Of a DNA stretch of 64,000 nucleotides, positions 8,415-16,518 are shown one piece after another. Each line of letters starts with the position of its first letter. Position 1 is the stretch's first letter. The translations under genes were made by a program, and so were the position numbers. The stretch lies in the NCBI GenBank assembly GCA_041393395.1, contig JAWKKG010000003.1, positions 1 through 64,000 on the forward strand, given 5' to 3'. Source of the stretch: JAGQIB01 sp041393395. GTDB taxonomy: Bacteria; ARS69. The notes under the pieces were generated by a model, which was not told the DNA's origin, did not search any database, and saw only the letters and a program-made list of their open reading frames with translations.

Positions 8415-8936
8415 TCAGATCCAGCGTCGCACGCGGCTCCGATAACGCCGGTACTCGTCCCCGAACTTCCGTTCCAGGTAGGCCTCCTCGGGTCGGATCG
8501 CGAGAATCTCGAGACACGCTCCGGCCAGAGGCGTGAGCAGCGCGATCCAGGGGTTCGCGAACACGATCGCGCAGCCCAGGCAGACGAGCAGCATCTGCAG
8601 ATACATCGGGTTGCGTGTGTACCGGTAGGGACCGGTCTCCACGATCGACGTCGTGGGCTTCCAGGGGTTCTCGCTCTGCCCCGAGCCTCGCATGCGGCGA
8701 ACCGCCGGCAGACCGATCAGCAGGACGGAAGCGACGACGATCCCCCATCCGATCCCCGACCGCGCCGGGGTGGGCAGTTCCGGCACGAACGGGAGCGGCC
8801 CGATCCGCAGCGGCCAGACCCGCTGCAGCCAGCCCCCGAGCAGGACCGCCAGGAGCGGCACCCCCGGAGGGAACACCCGGACGCGGGCGCGATCGGGCAA
8901 CTCCTTCGCCCCGGAGGGCGTCTGCAGTGGATTCAA
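8415..8936 (-). CDS. Isoprenylcysteine carboxyl methyltransferase family protein
   Basis: This 173-residue integral membrane protein belongs to the ICMT/phospholipid methyltransferase superfamily. It has about four hydrophobic segments (near residues 25-40, 60-78, 112-128 and 128-145). The C-terminal signature includes GPYRYTRNPMYLQM (about 103-116), RPEEAYLERKFGDEYRRY and a terminal basic stretch. Bacterial members methylate lipid or protein thiols or amines at the membrane; the substrate is unknown. The start is a TTG at 8934-8936 preceded by AGGAG at seven bases, the only well-placed ribosome binding site. Confidence 0.82.
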   Translation of the reverse strand: MNPLQTPSGAKELPDRARVRVFPPGVPLLAVLLGGWLQRVWPLRIGPLPFVPELPTPARSGIGWGIVVASVLLIGLPAVRRMRGSGQSENPWKPTTSIVETGPYRYTRNPMYLQMLLVCLGCAIVFANPWIALLTPLAGACLEILAIRPEEAYLERKFGDEYRRYRSRVRRWI

Positions 8937-9087
8937 CGGGGGCTCCTGATTTCTCGGGGGCTCATTCGCTCATGTATCCAGCGGGGCACCTCCCCGTCTG
9001 TCGTCGCGCTGAACGGCTTCCGCGACCCCGATGCCTGCGTGGAAACCGTCAAACGCACCTGCCCTCGCGCTGCGAGAGGGAGATTCC

Positions 9088-10158
9088 ATGCGCGCCAAGA
9101 CCATCGCCGGCCTGCTCGTCACCGCCTGCCTCACCTGGTCCGCCACGGCGGCGGCCCAGGTCGAGAACCCGGACTTCCGCATCCGCGCGAAGTTCCGCAC
9201 CCCCAACGACGGATCCTGGGTCTCGGACGAGTCGGTCGGTGGCGCCGACTTCCGCGTGCAGTCGCGATTCCTGCAAGTCTACTACGGTGGGGTTCACCGG
9301 CAGGACGAGTTCAAGTTCAAGGTCAGTCTCGATTTCACGCTCGTGTCCGGCTTCGCGGAGAACTTCCCGGGCAGCATCTGGGACACGGACTACGACGTGT
9401 ACATCAACGATGGCTTCGTCGGCCGCCTGTACATGAACACGAGCACCCTCGGGGAGGGGTCGCTCGAGTACGACAGCCGTCATCCGACTCCGCCGGCGCT
9501 TCCGCTGCCCGAGGAGTTCCCGGATCCCGTCGGACCCGGCGACGTCGCGCGGGCCTTCCCCGCGGCCGCCACGCTTCCGGCGTTCGGTGATCCGTTGCCG
9601 GCGGGCGTCCCGCTGTTCGAGCAGACGTTCGGCGAGGAGTTCGCACGCGGCGACGTCAACCAGGACGGCAAGGTCGACGAGGATGACTTCCCGTTCCTCG
9701 ATTCGAACTTCGATCCCGCCGACGTTCTCGGGCCGCACATCGGGCCCGTCGCGGGCGACTTCACCGGCGACAACCGCGCCGACATTTTCGACTACTACCT
9801 CTTCCTCGAGAACTGGACGGACAGTCACGACCCGCCGGCGGCGCCGGCCGGTGCGACGGACGCGCCGACCCCGACGATCGCGGCACCCGGTCTCCGTCTC
9901 GCGATCGCGAACCCGTTCGTGCACGGTCGCGAGGTGCGCCTGTATGTTCCGACCGCGGGCGAGGTCTCGCTCGACATCTTCGACGTGTCCGGCGCACGAG
10001 TCGCGTCCCGCGCCCTCCCCGCGAGCGGCGCCGGGTGGCAGTCGGTCCCGTTCGCCGGCCGGAGTGACGGCGGCGCAATGCTTCCGTCGGGGCGCTATTT
10101 CTACCGCGCCCGCGCCGGCCGTGACACGGTCACGGGATCGTTCGTGCTGCTGCGCTAG
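9088..10158 (+). CDS. Secreted dockerin-repeat protein with C-terminal sorting domain
   Basis: This 356-residue secreted protein has a signal peptide (AGLLVTACLTWSATAAAQ, cut near residue 22), a beta-rich N-terminal domain, and then two EF-hand-like dockerin calcium loops: GDVNQDGKVDEDDF (near residue 190) and DFTGDNRADIFDY (near 230). It ends with a FlgD-Ig-like C-terminal sorting module (residues about 270-356; DIFDVSGARVASR, LPSGRYFYRA, final VLLR). Dockerins normally bind cohesins; no cohesin is seen here. The ATG at 9088 has GAGAGGGAG upstream and directly precedes the signal peptide; the longer frame is not needed. The product is probably exported and surface-attached or released. Confidence 0.8.
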   Translation: MRAKTIAGLLVTACLTWSATAAAQVENPDFRIRAKFRTPNDGSWVSDESVGGADFRVQSRFLQVYYGGVHRQDEFKFKVSLDFTLVSGFAENFPGSIWDTDYDVYINDGFVGRLYMNTSTLGEGSLEYDSRHPTPPALPLPEEFPDPVGPGDVARAFPAAATLPAFGDPLPAGVPLFEQTFGEEFARGDVNQDGKVDEDDFPFLDSNFDPADVLGPHIGPVAGDFTGDNRADIFDYYLFLENWTDSHDPPAAPAGATDAPTPTIAAPGLRLAIANPFVHGREVRLYVPTAGEVSLDIFDVSGARVASRALPASGAGWQSVPFAGRSDGGAMLPSGRYFYRARAGRDTVTGSFVLLR

Positions 10159-10181
10159 CGCGGATCGCCGATCGTGAAATC

Positions 10182-10211
10182 ACGCCCCGGAGCTCCTCGG
10201 CTCCGGGGCGT
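10182..10211. terminator. Strong hairpin terminator
   Basis: A perfect 12-bp stem (ACGCCCCGGAGC, 10182-10193, pairing with 10200-10211) with a 6-base loop lies 23 bp after the dockerin gene stop and before the convergent methyltransferase stop. It can serve both directions. The T run after it is short and mixed (TTCTC). Confidence 0.75.
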
Positions 10212-10239
10212 TCTCGTGTCGACGATCCCTGACGGACCG

Positions 10240-11040
10240 CTACGCCCTGCCGCTCACGATGTGGGCCGGAGACTCGAACTGGAGACGACCGCCCGGTGTG
10301 ACCCAGCGCGCGAGCGCGGAATCGGCCGCATCCAGGATCTCCGTGATCTTCTCCTCGGAGAGCGGCACTCCCATCACCGGGAGCCAGCCCCGCAGGTCCG
10401 CCTCCACGAGCGTGCGCACACTCGGGAAGTTGCCGAGACCCGCGTGCGTCGTCACCTTCACATCATCGAAGGCCGCTTCCACAAAGAGCGACTCGAGCTC
10501 CCGCGGATCCCCGAGAACGAACGGCGCACGCAGCGCGTCGCCGGCCGCGCTTCCCGCGAGACGATCGAGCAGCGCGACCTCCTCGGCGTACAGGGGGGTG
10601 TTCTCGAGGCTGTCCCACACCGCGACGGCGACACGACCTCCCGGACGAACGACGCGCTTCATCTCACGAAGCGCGCCGACACGATCCGTGAAGAACATCA
10701 GGCCGAACTGGCTCACGCAGGCGTCGAAGGAGTCGTCGTCGAACGGAAGATCCTCGGCCACGCCGCGACGCCACTCCACGTGCGGCGCCACGCGTTCCGC
10801 GACGGCGAGCATGCCGGGGATCGGATCGAGCGCGGTGACACGCCCCCCGTCGCCGACGTGCGCGGCCGCCGCGCGGGCGAGCACCCCCGTGCCGCAGGCG
10901 ACGTCGAGCACGTGATGGCCGGGGGCGACGGAAGCGGCGGCCACGACTCGCGGCGCCCATTCCTCGAAGATGGCGGGGACGAAAAGGGTCTCGTACGCGG
11001 TGGCGGCCTCGATCTGGGCCTGGAGGGCGGGATCGGTCAC
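10240..11040 (-). CDS. Class I SAM-dependent methyltransferase (UbiE-like)
   Basis: This 266-residue methyltransferase has motif I VLDVACGTGVLARAAA (near residues 43-58), the acidic end of strand 2 (VTALDPIPGMLAVAER), motif PFDDDSFDACVSQFGLMFF, and VRPGGRVAVAVW, as in the Methyltransf_11/25 families. The substrate cannot be deduced. It starts at a GTG (11038-11040) preceded by GAGGAG. It is one of several similar methyltransferases in the window and stands alone between a terminator and a 144-bp gap. Confidence 0.85.
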   Translation of the reverse strand: MTDPALQAQIEAATAYETLFVPAIFEEWAPRVVAAASVAPGHHVLDVACGTGVLARAAAAHVGDGGRVTALDPIPGMLAVAERVAPHVEWRRGVAEDLPFDDDSFDACVSQFGLMFFTDRVGALREMKRVVRPGGRVAVAVWDSLENTPLYAEEVALLDRLAGSAAGDALRAPFVLGDPRELESLFVEAAFDDVKVTTHAGLGNFPSVRTLVEADLRGWLPVMGVPLSEEKITEILDAADSALARWVTPGGRLQFESPAHIVSGRA

Positions 11041-11184
11041 GTCGGGCTCCTCGGCGCGCCGCCACGCGCGAATCGGGATGTCGGTTTCGCCGGAGTGGCG
11101 TTCCTTCCTTTCTGTCTAACGGCAACGGGCCGGGTCCCGCGCCATGGAGATCCTAGCGCGGGACCGGCTCGCGCCGCCACCACC

Positions 11185-11667
11185 CTATCGACAGGAGTCC
11201 GGCAACCCGCCCGTGTGGTCGAGCACCCAGCGCATGCAGCGATGCGCGAGGTCCACCGGTTCGCAGTGCATCAGCGGGCAGCCCCCGGAGATGACGCGCA
11301 GTCCCTTGGCCTTGCCGAGCGCTGCCGCCGCCTCCGACGTGCTCCCGGTACCGAACGATCGATGGAACCACACGCGCGGAATCTGACGATCCACGCACTG
11401 CTGCACGAGGTCCCGCCCGGCGGCCGGGGCCGTGGCGATCACGACGCCATCCACCGGCTCCGGCAACGCGGCGAGATCCGGGTAGCACGGATCGTCTTCG
11501 ACTCGATCGGCGTTCGGGTTGACGGCGTAGACCTTCTTGCCCGCGGCGCGCAGACGCCGGTACACCACGTTCGCGGCCGCGTTTCCTTCGCGCGAGACGC
11601 CGGCGACGGCGACTCGCTCCTGCGCCAGGAAATCCTTCACGGCCGCGTCGTACTCGACATGTCTCAT
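11185..11667 (-). CDS. CoA-binding domain protein (YccU-like)
   Basis: This 160-residue Rossmann-fold protein belongs to the CoA_binding family. It shows the glycine segment VAVAGVSREGNAAANVVYRRLRAAG (residues 19-43), VYAVNPNADRVEDDPCYPDL, then GVVIATAPAAG, and HRSFGTGSTSEAA. The family resembles the alpha-subunit N-terminus of succinyl-CoA synthetase. Stand-alone members such as YccU bind CoA or nucleotides with unknown physiological role. The ATG at 11665-11667 has GGGAGG upstream. Confidence 0.85.
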   Translation of the reverse strand: MRHVEYDAAVKDFLAQERVAVAGVSREGNAAANVVYRRLRAAGKKVYAVNPNADRVEDDPCYPDLAALPEPVDGVVIATAPAAGRDLVQQCVDRQIPRVWFHRSFGTGSTSEAAAALGKAKGLRVISGGCPLMHCEPVDLAHRCMRWVLDHTGGLPDSCR

Positions 11668-11788
11668 GAGTCGCCTCCCGGGCGTCGCCGCGGGGCCGCG
11701 GCGGGGAGGGGCGGCCGGCGCGGTTCGGACCCGGCGACAACCTAGTCCGCGGACCGGAGCGGGACCAGGGCCGGGACCGGGGCTCGGT

Positions 11789-12682
11789 TCAGTGCTCCCA
11801 CAGCGGCGAGATGCCGATCGGAGAAGACGTTTCCGGCCAGTCGCCGCGGACGAGCAGCACCCCGTCGACGGGCGGACAGGGCTCGGGCTCGGCTGCCGGA
11901 TCGAATCGATCCGGAGCGAACGTCCACCAGGCCGACGACGCGCCCGGCGGCACGATCGCGGACGCCGGCGGCAACGTGGGCGCGATGACGTCGTGGAGAT
12001 GGACGCCTTGCGCGGTCGTCCGGTGCGCCACGATCGCCGCGTGCGCGGGCACGTGCCAGAACGTCGTGTCGAGCTCCCGGCGCAGGGCGGCGTCGATGAG
12101 CGTGAGCCATCCCGGATCCCGGGTGGCGAACACTTCGGACGCCGGAGCTCGTCGGGCGAGCGTGCGCGTGAGCAGGGCGAGATCGTCCGCGTTGCTCAGG
12201 GGGCGCAGCAGGCGACGTTCCACCGTCGCATCGGCCGCCACGCACGCGCGGAACCGGAACGTCGGCTGCGGGCGGAAGCCGTGCCGCGCGTAGATCGCGG
12301 GAACATCGGTGTGCAGTTTCGTGAGCGCGTGACGGGCATCGATCCACTCGAGAGCGGCCCCCAGCACGCGCCGCGCAAGACCACGGCCGCGTCGATCGGG
12401 GCGCGTGCACACCGCGTGGATGCCCGCGACCGTCGTGGGTTCTCCCGCGAGCAGAACGGGGTGCTCCAGGACGCCGACGTGACAGATCGGATCCTCCCCC
12501 TCGTACCACACGAACGGAGTCGTCACCTCGGCCCAGTGCATCCCGACCGCGGCCGCGCGTTCGATCCCGGCGGAGAGTCCGGGGAAGCTGGTTTCGAACA
12601 GGTCGTGAACGCGGCGCCACCGGTCGGCGCTCCACGCGGTGCCGGGCGCCCCACCGACGAGTCGCCCGCGCCCGTCGGTCAT
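11789..12682 (-). CDS. GNAT family N-acetyltransferase
   Basis: This 297-residue protein has an N-terminal GNAT domain: VGVLEHPVLLAGEPTTVAGIHAVCTRPDRRGRGLARRVL (about 65-105), with the acetyl-CoA loop RRGRGLA, followed by DVPAIYARHGF near residue 128. The C-terminal half (about 150-297) is a further domain of the kind found in Eis-like or two-domain GNATs. Its substrate is unknown. The ATG at 12680-12682 overlaps the stop of the DinB gene as ATGA, so the two are coupled. Confidence 0.8.
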   Translation of the reverse strand: MTDGRGRLVGGAPGTAWSADRWRRVHDLFETSFPGLSAGIERAAAVGMHWAEVTTPFVWYEGEDPICHVGVLEHPVLLAGEPTTVAGIHAVCTRPDRRGRGLARRVLGAALEWIDARHALTKLHTDVPAIYARHGFRPQPTFRFRACVAADATVERRLLRPLSNADDLALLTRTLARRAPASEVFATRDPGWLTLIDAALRRELDTTFWHVPAHAAIVAHRTTAQGVHLHDVIAPTLPPASAIVPPGASSAWWTFAPDRFDPAAEPEPCPPVDGVLLVRGDWPETSSPIGISPLWEH

Positions 12683-13224
12683 CGGTCCTGCGTCCATCCC
12701 TCGCGCGCCACGAGATGCGTGATGTGCGCGACGTGGTGTCTGCCATGCCACGCGTACATGGCGATGACGCGATCGAGACTCGCGATCCCCCACTCCGGGT
12801 GCTCGAGCTCGCGCGCGAGCTCGGCCGGGCCGAGCGCCCGGAGGAGCACGGTCCAACGCTCGTGCAGCGCCTCGAGCAAGCGCAGCGAGGTCTCGATCGG
12901 GGTGGCCAAGGAGTCGGGAAGCTCGGCCCAGCGATCCTCGAAGTACGTCTTGATCAACGGACGCGGCTCGGTGAGCGCCCACTTGAAGCGGATGTAGCTG
13001 TTCACGTGGCTGTCCACCAGGTGGTGCACGACCTGTCGCGAGCACCATCCGTCCGGACGATACGGAACTTCGAGCTGCGCCGGCGTCAGCGAGGTCACCA
13101 CATCGCGCAACTCGCGCGGGTGCCGCGCGATGTCGTCGATCCAGCCGCGCACCTGCTCCGCGGAGACGTCGACCGGCCACACGAAGCGGCCGATCGGGAA
13201 TCGCAGATCGTCGTTTCCGGTCAC
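12679..13224 (-). CDS. DinB/YfiT family metal-dependent hydrolase or thiol transferase
   Basis: This 181-residue protein matches the YfiT/DinB_2 family: FPIGRFVWP at the start, GWCSRQVVHHLVDSHVNSYIRFKWALTE (near residues 60-87) and YAWHGRHHVAHI (near 155-166). The three metal-ligand histidines are present (HHLVDSH region and GRHHVAH). Related proteins are bacillithiol/mycothiol-dependent S-transferases or metal-dependent hydrolases. The GTG at 13222-13224 overlaps the preceding small gene stop as GTGA and puts FPIGRF near the N-terminus as in homologues, which is why the longer frame was not used. Confidence 0.83.
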   Translation of the reverse strand: MTGNDDLRFPIGRFVWPVDVSAEQVRGWIDDIARHPRELRDVVTSLTPAQLEVPYRPDGWCSRQVVHHLVDSHVNSYIRFKWALTEPRPLIKTYFEDRWAELPDSLATPIETSLRLLEALHERWTVLLRALGPAELARELEHPEWGIASLDRVIAMYAWHGRHHVAHITHLVAREGWTQDR

Positions 13225-13472
13225 AGGTACCGGACCACGAGATAGACGATCAGCACGAGACACACCAGGACCAGCGGGATCACGAAGAGCGAGATCCGCG
13301 CGACGCGAGCCGCAGCCTGTCGCTGGAGCTGGATCGACTCCTGCACCTGCGTCCGGGATCGCTCCACCTGTTCGCGCGCGATCGCGAGCTGCTCCTCCTG
13401 CCGCGCGAGCGCGAGCCGCTGGTTGTCCCGGATCTCGACGAGGAGATCGCGCACTTCCGATCCGTCGCTCAT
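13221..13472 (-). CDS. Small coiled-coil membrane protein
   Basis: This 83-residue protein has a soluble, heptad-like N-terminal helix (residues 5-55, rich in Glu, Gln and Arg) and one C-terminal membrane segment (about 58-79, SLFVIPLVLVCLVLIVYLVV). This is a tail-anchored topology. The ATG at 13470-13472 has AGGAGG five bases upstream; a GTG two codons earlier is in frame but overlaps that ribosome binding site. Function unknown; it is coupled to the DinB gene by a GTGA overlap. Confidence 0.7.
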   Translation of the reverse strand: MSDGSEVRDLLVEIRDNQRLALARQEEQLAIAREQVERSRTQVQESIQLQRQAAARVARISLFVIPLVLVCLVLIVYLVVRYL

Positions 13473-13539
13473 CGTCACCTCCTGGGGACGCCGCCGGCCG
13501 AACGGTTCGTCGGCCGGTCCGCCGACGAGGGGTCGCCGG

Positions 13540-13749
13540 CTACTCCTTCACCGGCAGCACGTGGATCGCCTTCACCACGAGCGCGACCTTGTCGCCCGGC
13601 TTGAGACCGAGCTCGTCCAGCGACTCGGACGTGAGCACGGACGCCATCGAGTGCGGCGTGTCGACGTCGAACTTCACGAGCGACATCACGTCGCCGGTCT
13701 TGACCGAAGTGACCGTGGCGTGGATCTGGTTGCGGGCTCCGTACTTCAT
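13540..13749 (-). CDS. Molbindin-like TOBE domain protein
   Basis: This 69-residue protein is a single TOBE/Mop domain. It begins with KYGARNQIHATVTSVKTGDVMSLVKF and ends with the conserved SLDELGLKPGDKVALVVKAIHVLP. Mop-type molbindins assemble as oligomers that bind molybdate or tungstate, and the same fold serves as the sensor end of ModE and ModC. No molybdate transporter lies nearby. It starts at ATG 13747-13749 behind AAGGAGAG. Confidence 0.85.
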   Translation of the reverse strand: MKYGARNQIHATVTSVKTGDVMSLVKFDVDTPHSMASVLTSESLDELGLKPGDKVALVVKAIHVLPVKE

Positions 13750-13810
13750 GGAACTCTCCTTCGTTCGGGAGGCGTGACCGCCGGCGACGGATGATGCCGA
13801 TCGGCCGGCG

Positions 13811-14323
13811 TCACGACAAGGGCGGACTGTCGTCGTCCGCGGCCTCGAGCAGCGCCTCGAGATCGAGCGGGCGGGTGTACATCGCGAGACCGCCGTGGAT
13901 GTCCCGCGGCCATTCCGAATCCGGCCGGTCCCAGTACAGCTCGACGCCGTTGTCGTCCGGATCGCGGAGGTACAGGGCGAGGCTCACGCCGTGATCCGCC
14001 GCTCCATCGAGGGGGATGCCGGCGTCGAGCAAGCGCCGGAGCGCGCGCCCGAGCGCGGGTCGCGTCGGGTACAGGAACGCGACGTGATACATCCCCGTGC
14101 GCCCGGGAGGGGGCGGCGCGCCGCCGGCGCTCTCCCAGGTGTTGAGCCCCACGTGGTGGTGGTAGCCCCCGGCGCTCAGGAACGCGGCGCCTGCGCCGAA
14201 CCGCTGAGTGAGCTCGAACCCGAGCACGTCGCGGTAGAACGCGATCGCGCGTTCGAGATCCGCGACCTTGAGGTGGATGTGTCCGACCCGGACGCGGGAG
14301 TCGAGTGCAGAATCGTCGGCCAA
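13811..14323 (-). CDS. VOC family protein (CatE-like extradiol dioxygenase/glyoxalase)
   Basis: This 170-residue protein holds a vicinal-oxygen-chelate domain: VGHIHLKVADLERAIAFYRDVLGFELTQR (about residues 13-41), GGYHHHVGLNTWES (near 55-68), MYHVAFLYPTR (about 82-92), and LRDPDDNGVELYWDRP near residue 130. Likely metal ligands are the His of VGHIHLK, His of YHHHVGLN and Glu of GVELYWD, as in CatE-type catechol 2,3-dioxygenases. CatE proteins usually have two such domains; this one has a single repeat. No ATG is in frame; the TTG at 14321-14323, five bases after GAGG, is the best start. Confidence 0.78.
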   Translation of the reverse strand: MADDSALDSRVRVGHIHLKVADLERAIAFYRDVLGFELTQRFGAGAAFLSAGGYHHHVGLNTWESAGGAPPPPGRTGMYHVAFLYPTRPALGRALRRLLDAGIPLDGAADHGVSLALYLRDPDDNGVELYWDRPDSEWPRDIHGGLAMYTRPLDLEALLEAADDDSPPLS

Positions 14324-14403
14324 GATACCCTCGCGGACTTCGTGGACGTGCCCGACACCCGTACGGATCGGGTGCTCGCCCGGGATCCGGGCCGGTGAGC
14401 GGG

Positions 14404-14440
14404 CGGGGGAGCGACTCGACGTCTCGAGTCCACTCCCCCG
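14404..14440. terminator. Hairpin between methyltransferase and VOC gene
   Basis: An interrupted inverted repeat has outer stem CGGGGGAG (14404-14411) pairing with CTCCCCCG (14433-14440), and inner stem GACTCGA pairing with TCGAGTC around a 4-base loop. It lies 50 bp after the stop of the minus-strand methyltransferase, so it probably terminates that transcript. There is no T run. Confidence 0.55.
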
Positions 14441-14490
14441 TCGCCTCGGCCGGATTCTCTCCCGGGCCGCGCCGTCCGCGCAAGAACGCG

Positions 14491-15345
14491 CTACTGCTTC
14501 GTCACCACCACCTCGAGGTACGCGCCCGGAATGACGCAGGTGCCGTCGGTGGCGACGTTGCACCGGTCGATGAGAGCGAGCATGTCGCGCTCGAGTTCCT
14601 CGCGACGCTCCTCCGGGAGTGCGGCGAACGCGCGGAGCACGGGGCCGTAGTACGTGCGGAACACGTCCACGAAGTGCTGCGGCGAACGGTAACGGAAGAC
14701 GAAGTCCTTCTTTTCGACGCGGATCGCCGCGGCCTCCGCCGGGAACAGCTCGTGCAGGCGCGCCTCCGTCCCCCACAGCGCCGCGGACTTCACGCCGGCC
14801 GGCGGCGGCACGTGACGGCCGACGACCTTGAACAGCTCGCCGATGAATCCGTCCGGCGTCCAGTTCGCGAGCGCGACGTGGCCACCCGAGCGGCACACGC
14901 GCAGCAGCTCGGCCGCGACCTTCTCCTGGTTCGGCGCGAACATGATCCCGAACGTGGAGAGCACCTTGTCGTACGAGCCGTTCTCGAACGGCAACGCCTC
15001 GGCGTCGGCCACCCGCGTCTCGAGCGCCATCCCGTCGGCCTCGGCCCTCACCCGGGTACGGTCGAGCAGCGACTCCACGTAGTCCGCGGCGGTGACCTGC
15101 GCCCAGCGACGTGCCGCAGCGAGCGCCGCGTTGCCGGTGCCCGCCGCGACGTCGAGCACGCGCTCGTCGCCGCGAACGTCGGCCGCCTCGCAGAGGGTCT
15201 CGCCCACGAGCTGGAGCGATCGTCCGATCACGTTGTAGTCGCCGTCGCCCCAGGTCGCGCGCTGCTTCGTCTTGATCGCCTCGAAATCGGGCCCGAGATT
15301 CGAAATGGTCTCCCCGTTCTGCGGCAGGCAGGTCGTGGCATTCAT
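14491..15345 (-). CDS. Class I SAM-dependent methyltransferase
   Basis: This 284-residue methyltransferase has motif I VLDVAAGTGNAALAAARRW (near residue 63), VTAADYVESLLDRTR, ADAEALPFENGSYDKVLSTFGIMFAP (about 105-130) and CRSGGHVALANWTPDGFIG (about 142-160). It is of the Methyltransf_11 type often annotated as arsenite- or ubiquinone-type, but the substrate is unknown. Start at ATG 15343-15345 with GGAGG eight bases upstream. The frame can be read far upstream only through antisense sequence. It is transcribed divergently from the AraC-type regulator, which could control it. Confidence 0.85.
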   Translation of the reverse strand: MNATTCLPQNGETISNLGPDFEAIKTKQRATWGDGDYNVIGRSLQLVGETLCEAADVRGDERVLDVAAGTGNAALAAARRWAQVTAADYVESLLDRTRVRAEADGMALETRVADAEALPFENGSYDKVLSTFGIMFAPNQEKVAAELLRVCRSGGHVALANWTPDGFIGELFKVVGRHVPPPAGVKSAALWGTEARLHELFPAEAAAIRVEKKDFVFRYRSPQHFVDVFRTYYGPVLRAFAALPEERREELERDMLALIDRCNVATDGTCVIPGAYLEVVVTKQ

Positions 15346-15477
15346 GGTCGGCTCCTCCGTCTTCTGCGACGGCTGGCGGCATTCCGGATCCGGCGTTCGC
15401 GAATTCCGTACTCCCGCGTACGAGAGGGAAACTAGGGAATCGCGCCCTCGCGCGGAATGATCGCGCGTCCGGCCTTG

Positions 15478-15506
15478 TTGCTCCGTCGTCCGGCGATGCC
15501 TAGACT
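15478..15506 (+). promoter_or_regulatory. Candidate sigma-70 promoter of the AraC-type gene
   Basis: TTGCTC (15478-15483) and TAGACT (15501-15506) are spaced by 17 bp, 35 bp before the ATG at 15541. The -10 is a moderate match and the -35 is weaker. It lies in the 195-bp divergent region between the methyltransferase and the regulator. Confidence 0.35.
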
Positions 15507-15540
15507 CGGTTCTTCGCCCCCGCCGGGGCCGGAGGAGCCC

Positions 15541-16518
15541 ATGGATCCGCTGTCCGACGTTCTGCGAGTCGTCCGCCTGAGCGGCGCGTTCTTCTACGCG
15601 GTGCGCGCCGTCGAGCCCTGGCGCGTGGAGGCGGTGCCGGCCACCGAGCTGGCGCCGCGCATCCTGCCGGAGACCGAGCACCTGATCTCCTATCACATCG
15701 TCACGTCCGGGCGTTGCTGGGGCGGCTTGCGCGGTGGAACGTTGAACGAGCTCACGGCCGGCGACATCGTCGTGTTCCCGCACGGCGACGAGCACGTCAT
15801 GTCGAGCGCGCCCGAAGGCACCGAGGGAACGCTCACCCTGGAGTCCACTCCGGACCGGTACCCGCACACGGTCGCGCTGGGACCCGGCGGCAGTCCGACG
15901 AACACACTCGTGTGCGGCTTCCTCGGCTGCGACCGACGTCCGTTCAATCCGCTGCTCGCCACGCTGCCGCCGTTCGTCCACGTGCGCGGCGTGTCGCACG
16001 GCTGGATCGAGACGTTCGCCGCACAGGTCGTGGAGGAGTCCCGCGCGAAGCGCGCGGGCGCCGAGTCCGTGCTCACGCGGCTCGCGGAGCTGATGTTCGT
16101 GGAGGTGCTGCGCCGTCATCTCGAGCAGCTGCCGGACGATCAATCCGGCTGGCTCGCGGGCCTCCGCGACGAGTACGTCGGGAAGGCGCTCGCGCTGCTG
16201 CACGCGGATCCACGTCGCTCGTGGACGATCGAGGATCTCGCGCGGGAGACGGGTCTGTCGCGCTCGGCGTTCGCCGAACGCTTCTCGCTGCGCGTGGGCC
16301 AGTCGCCGATCCAGTATCTCGCGCAGTGGAGAATGCAGATCGCGTCGGGACTGCTCACGTCGGGCAGTGCCAAGGTCGCGGACGTCGCCGAGCAGGTCGG
16401 CTACGACTCCGAGGCCGCGTTCAGTCGCGCATTCAAGAAGCTCGTGGGCGCATCGCCCACGGACTGGAGACGAACTCGTCAGTCGTCCGCCGCCCCGGCA
16501 TCCGTGTCCGCGTCCTGA
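15541..16518 (+). CDS. AraC family transcriptional regulator with cupin sensor domain
   Basis: This 325-residue regulator has an N-terminal cupin of the AraC_binding type (residues 15-200; TEHLISYHIVTSGRCWG, LTAGDIVVFPHGDEHVM) and a C-terminal double helix-turn-helix AraC domain (about 215-315; WTIEDLARETGLSRSAFAERF, then VADVAEQVGYDSEAAFSRAFKK). Such cupin-AraC proteins respond to small molecules. The divergent methyltransferase is the most likely target, by position only. The ATG at 15541 has GGAGG five bases upstream. Its last 40 bases overlap the 3' end of the convergent serine hydrolase gene. Confidence 0.88.
   Translation: MDPLSDVLRVVRLSGAFFYAVRAVEPWRVEAVPATELAPRILPETEHLISYHIVTSGRCWGGLRGGTLNELTAGDIVVFPHGDEHVMSSAPEGTEGTLTLESTPDRYPHTVALGPGGSPTNTLVCGFLGCDRRPFNPLLATLPPFVHVRGVSHGWIETFAAQVVEESRAKRAGAESVLTRLAELMFVEVLRRHLEQLPDDQSGWLAGLRDEYVGKALALLHADPRRSWTIEDLARETGLSRSAFAERFSLRVGQSPIQYLAQWRMQIASGLLTSGSAKVADVAEQVGYDSEAAFSRAFKKLVGASPTDWRRTRQSSAAPASVSAS

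Noticed and set aside
15361..15440. Inverted repeat near GTACTCCCGCGTACGAG as an operator
   Set aside because: The arms are short (5 bp) and imperfect; too weak to report as a site.
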